Below are positions 39,701 to 40,021 of a stretch of 40,021 nt of DNA, one piece after another. Position 1 is the first letter of the stretch, and each line of letters starts with the position of its first letter. The DNA is taken from NCBI GenBank assembly GCA_046497505.1, contig JAWOFN010000048.1:1-40021 (forward strand). Direction: 5' to 3'. A program made the position numbers and the translations under genes. The notes under the pieces are model-generated. The model did no database searches and had not been told where the DNA came from. It saw only the letters and a program-made list of their open reading frames with translations. Source of the DNA: JAWOFN01 sp046497505 [NCBI: bacterium] (GTDB lineage Bacteria > Blakebacterota > Blakebacteria > Blakebacterales).

Positions 39701-40021
39701 TCAGAGATCCAGCAGGTAGGCGGCCTTGATGAGCAGCGCCCGGTCGCGGGTGAGGGGGACCCCCCGACCCGGTGTCCACCCGCCGTCCCATACGATGTGG
39801 AGATAGGACCGGGGCCGGTAGCGCCAGGAGACCAGGAGGTTGAACCCCCCCTGGTCGGTCTCGCTGTTGAACTGGGTGAAGAGCTTGGCGGCGATGTCCA
39901 CGGTGGGGGTCCAGGTGAGACGGGCGGCCGCCACCCCGCCCCGGAAGACCCCCTCCCCCTGTTCCGCCCGGTTGAGTTCCAGGATGAGACCGGCGGCCCA
40001 CCGCGGATCGGGACGCCACCA
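39701..40021 (-). CDS. DUF5916 outer-membrane protein, C-terminal end (partial)
   Basis: The last 106 codons of a gene entering from the right edge; TGA is at 39701-39703. The frame is open to base 40021, so the GTG inside it is not the start. Strands such as AAKLFTQFNSETDQGGFNLL and SWRYRPRSYLHIVWDGGW, then LIKAAYLLDL at the end, match the C-terminal barrel of DUF5916 proteins, which carry a CBM9-like N-terminal domain and are common in Gemmatimonadota and Bacteroidota. Role unknown, probably envelope carbohydrate handling. It is upstream of mraZ but ends with its own hairpin, so it is likely a separate transcript. Confidence 0.75.
   Translation of the reverse strand, partial: WWRPDPRWAAGLILELNRAEQGEGVFRGGVAAARLTWTPTVDIAAKLFTQFNSETDQGGFNLLVSWRYRPRSYLHIVWDGGWTPGRGVPLTRDRALLIKAAYLLDL

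Noticed and set aside
1-40021. tRNA, rRNA, insertion sequences, prophage or CRISPR arrays
   Set aside because: No cloverleaf, transposase, integrase, terminal inverted repeats or regular long repeats were seen on reading both strands.

Overview
The window is very GC-rich (about 70% by eye) DNA from a Gram-negative (diderm) bacterium. It encodes several outer-membrane beta-barrel proteins with signal peptides, lipoproteins, a MurE with the meso-DAP signature DNPR, a zinc-type L28 and a DUF5916 protein. High GC, DUF5916, a PASTA-bearing FtsI and the HprK/PqqD cassette together suggest Gemmatimonadota or a nearby phylum. That placement is inference; no rRNA is present.

Layout. (1) 1-8414: peptidoglycan salvage and trimming. 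A minus-strand run encodes a YkuD-family L,D-transpeptidase/carboxypeptidase with an NTF2-like tail (Csd6/Pgp2-like), a one-pass membrane protein, an M99/M14 zinc carboxypeptidase (Csd4/Pgp1-like), anhydro-MurNAc kinase AnmK, a sodium:solute symporter and a lipoprotein GH3 beta-N-acetylhexosaminidase. The truncated end of a beta-lactamase-fold serine hydrolase converges on it. (2) 8524-12814: a compact accessory cassette with a PF14907-type nucleotidyltransferase, a 72-residue peptide with a twin-arginine motif, a PqqD-like chaperone, a PRMT-like methyltransferase, an HprK-like kinase and a thioredoxin-fold lipoprotein. It looks like a peptide-modification system without lasso-peptide protease or cyclase genes and is the best candidate here for an undescribed system. 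(3) 12855-21220: housekeeping and envelope genes: a cold-shock protein, RlmB, RecG, a small outer-membrane protein, ribosomal protein L28, two tandem related barrel proteins, an AI-2E/PerM family membrane protein, a TPR protein and Mn-type superoxide dismutase. (4) 21519-39600: a complete dcw (division and cell wall) cluster on the minus strand: mraZ, STAS gene, rsmH, ftsL, ftsI, murE, murF, mraY, small ORF, murD, ftsW, murG, murC, murB, ftsQ, ftsA, ftsZ. Most junctions are 4-bp ATGA-type overlaps. Four perfect 10-bp-spaced MraZ boxes lie just after a likely promoter. (5) 39701-40021: the 3' end of a DUF5916 outer-membrane protein gene.

How it fits together. Region 4 makes lipid II and the divisome. 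Region 1 trims stem peptides and recovers wall sugars: the exported hexosaminidase would free sugars outside the cytoplasm, the symporter could import them and AnmK would phosphorylate anhydro-MurNAc. Unusual points in the dcw cluster are an inserted STAS gene lacking the phospho-serine, a 45-codon ORF between mraY and murD, a MurG without the HEQN motif, an FtsZ with GGGTATG instead of GGGTGTG, and four successive hairpins between ftsA and ftsZ.
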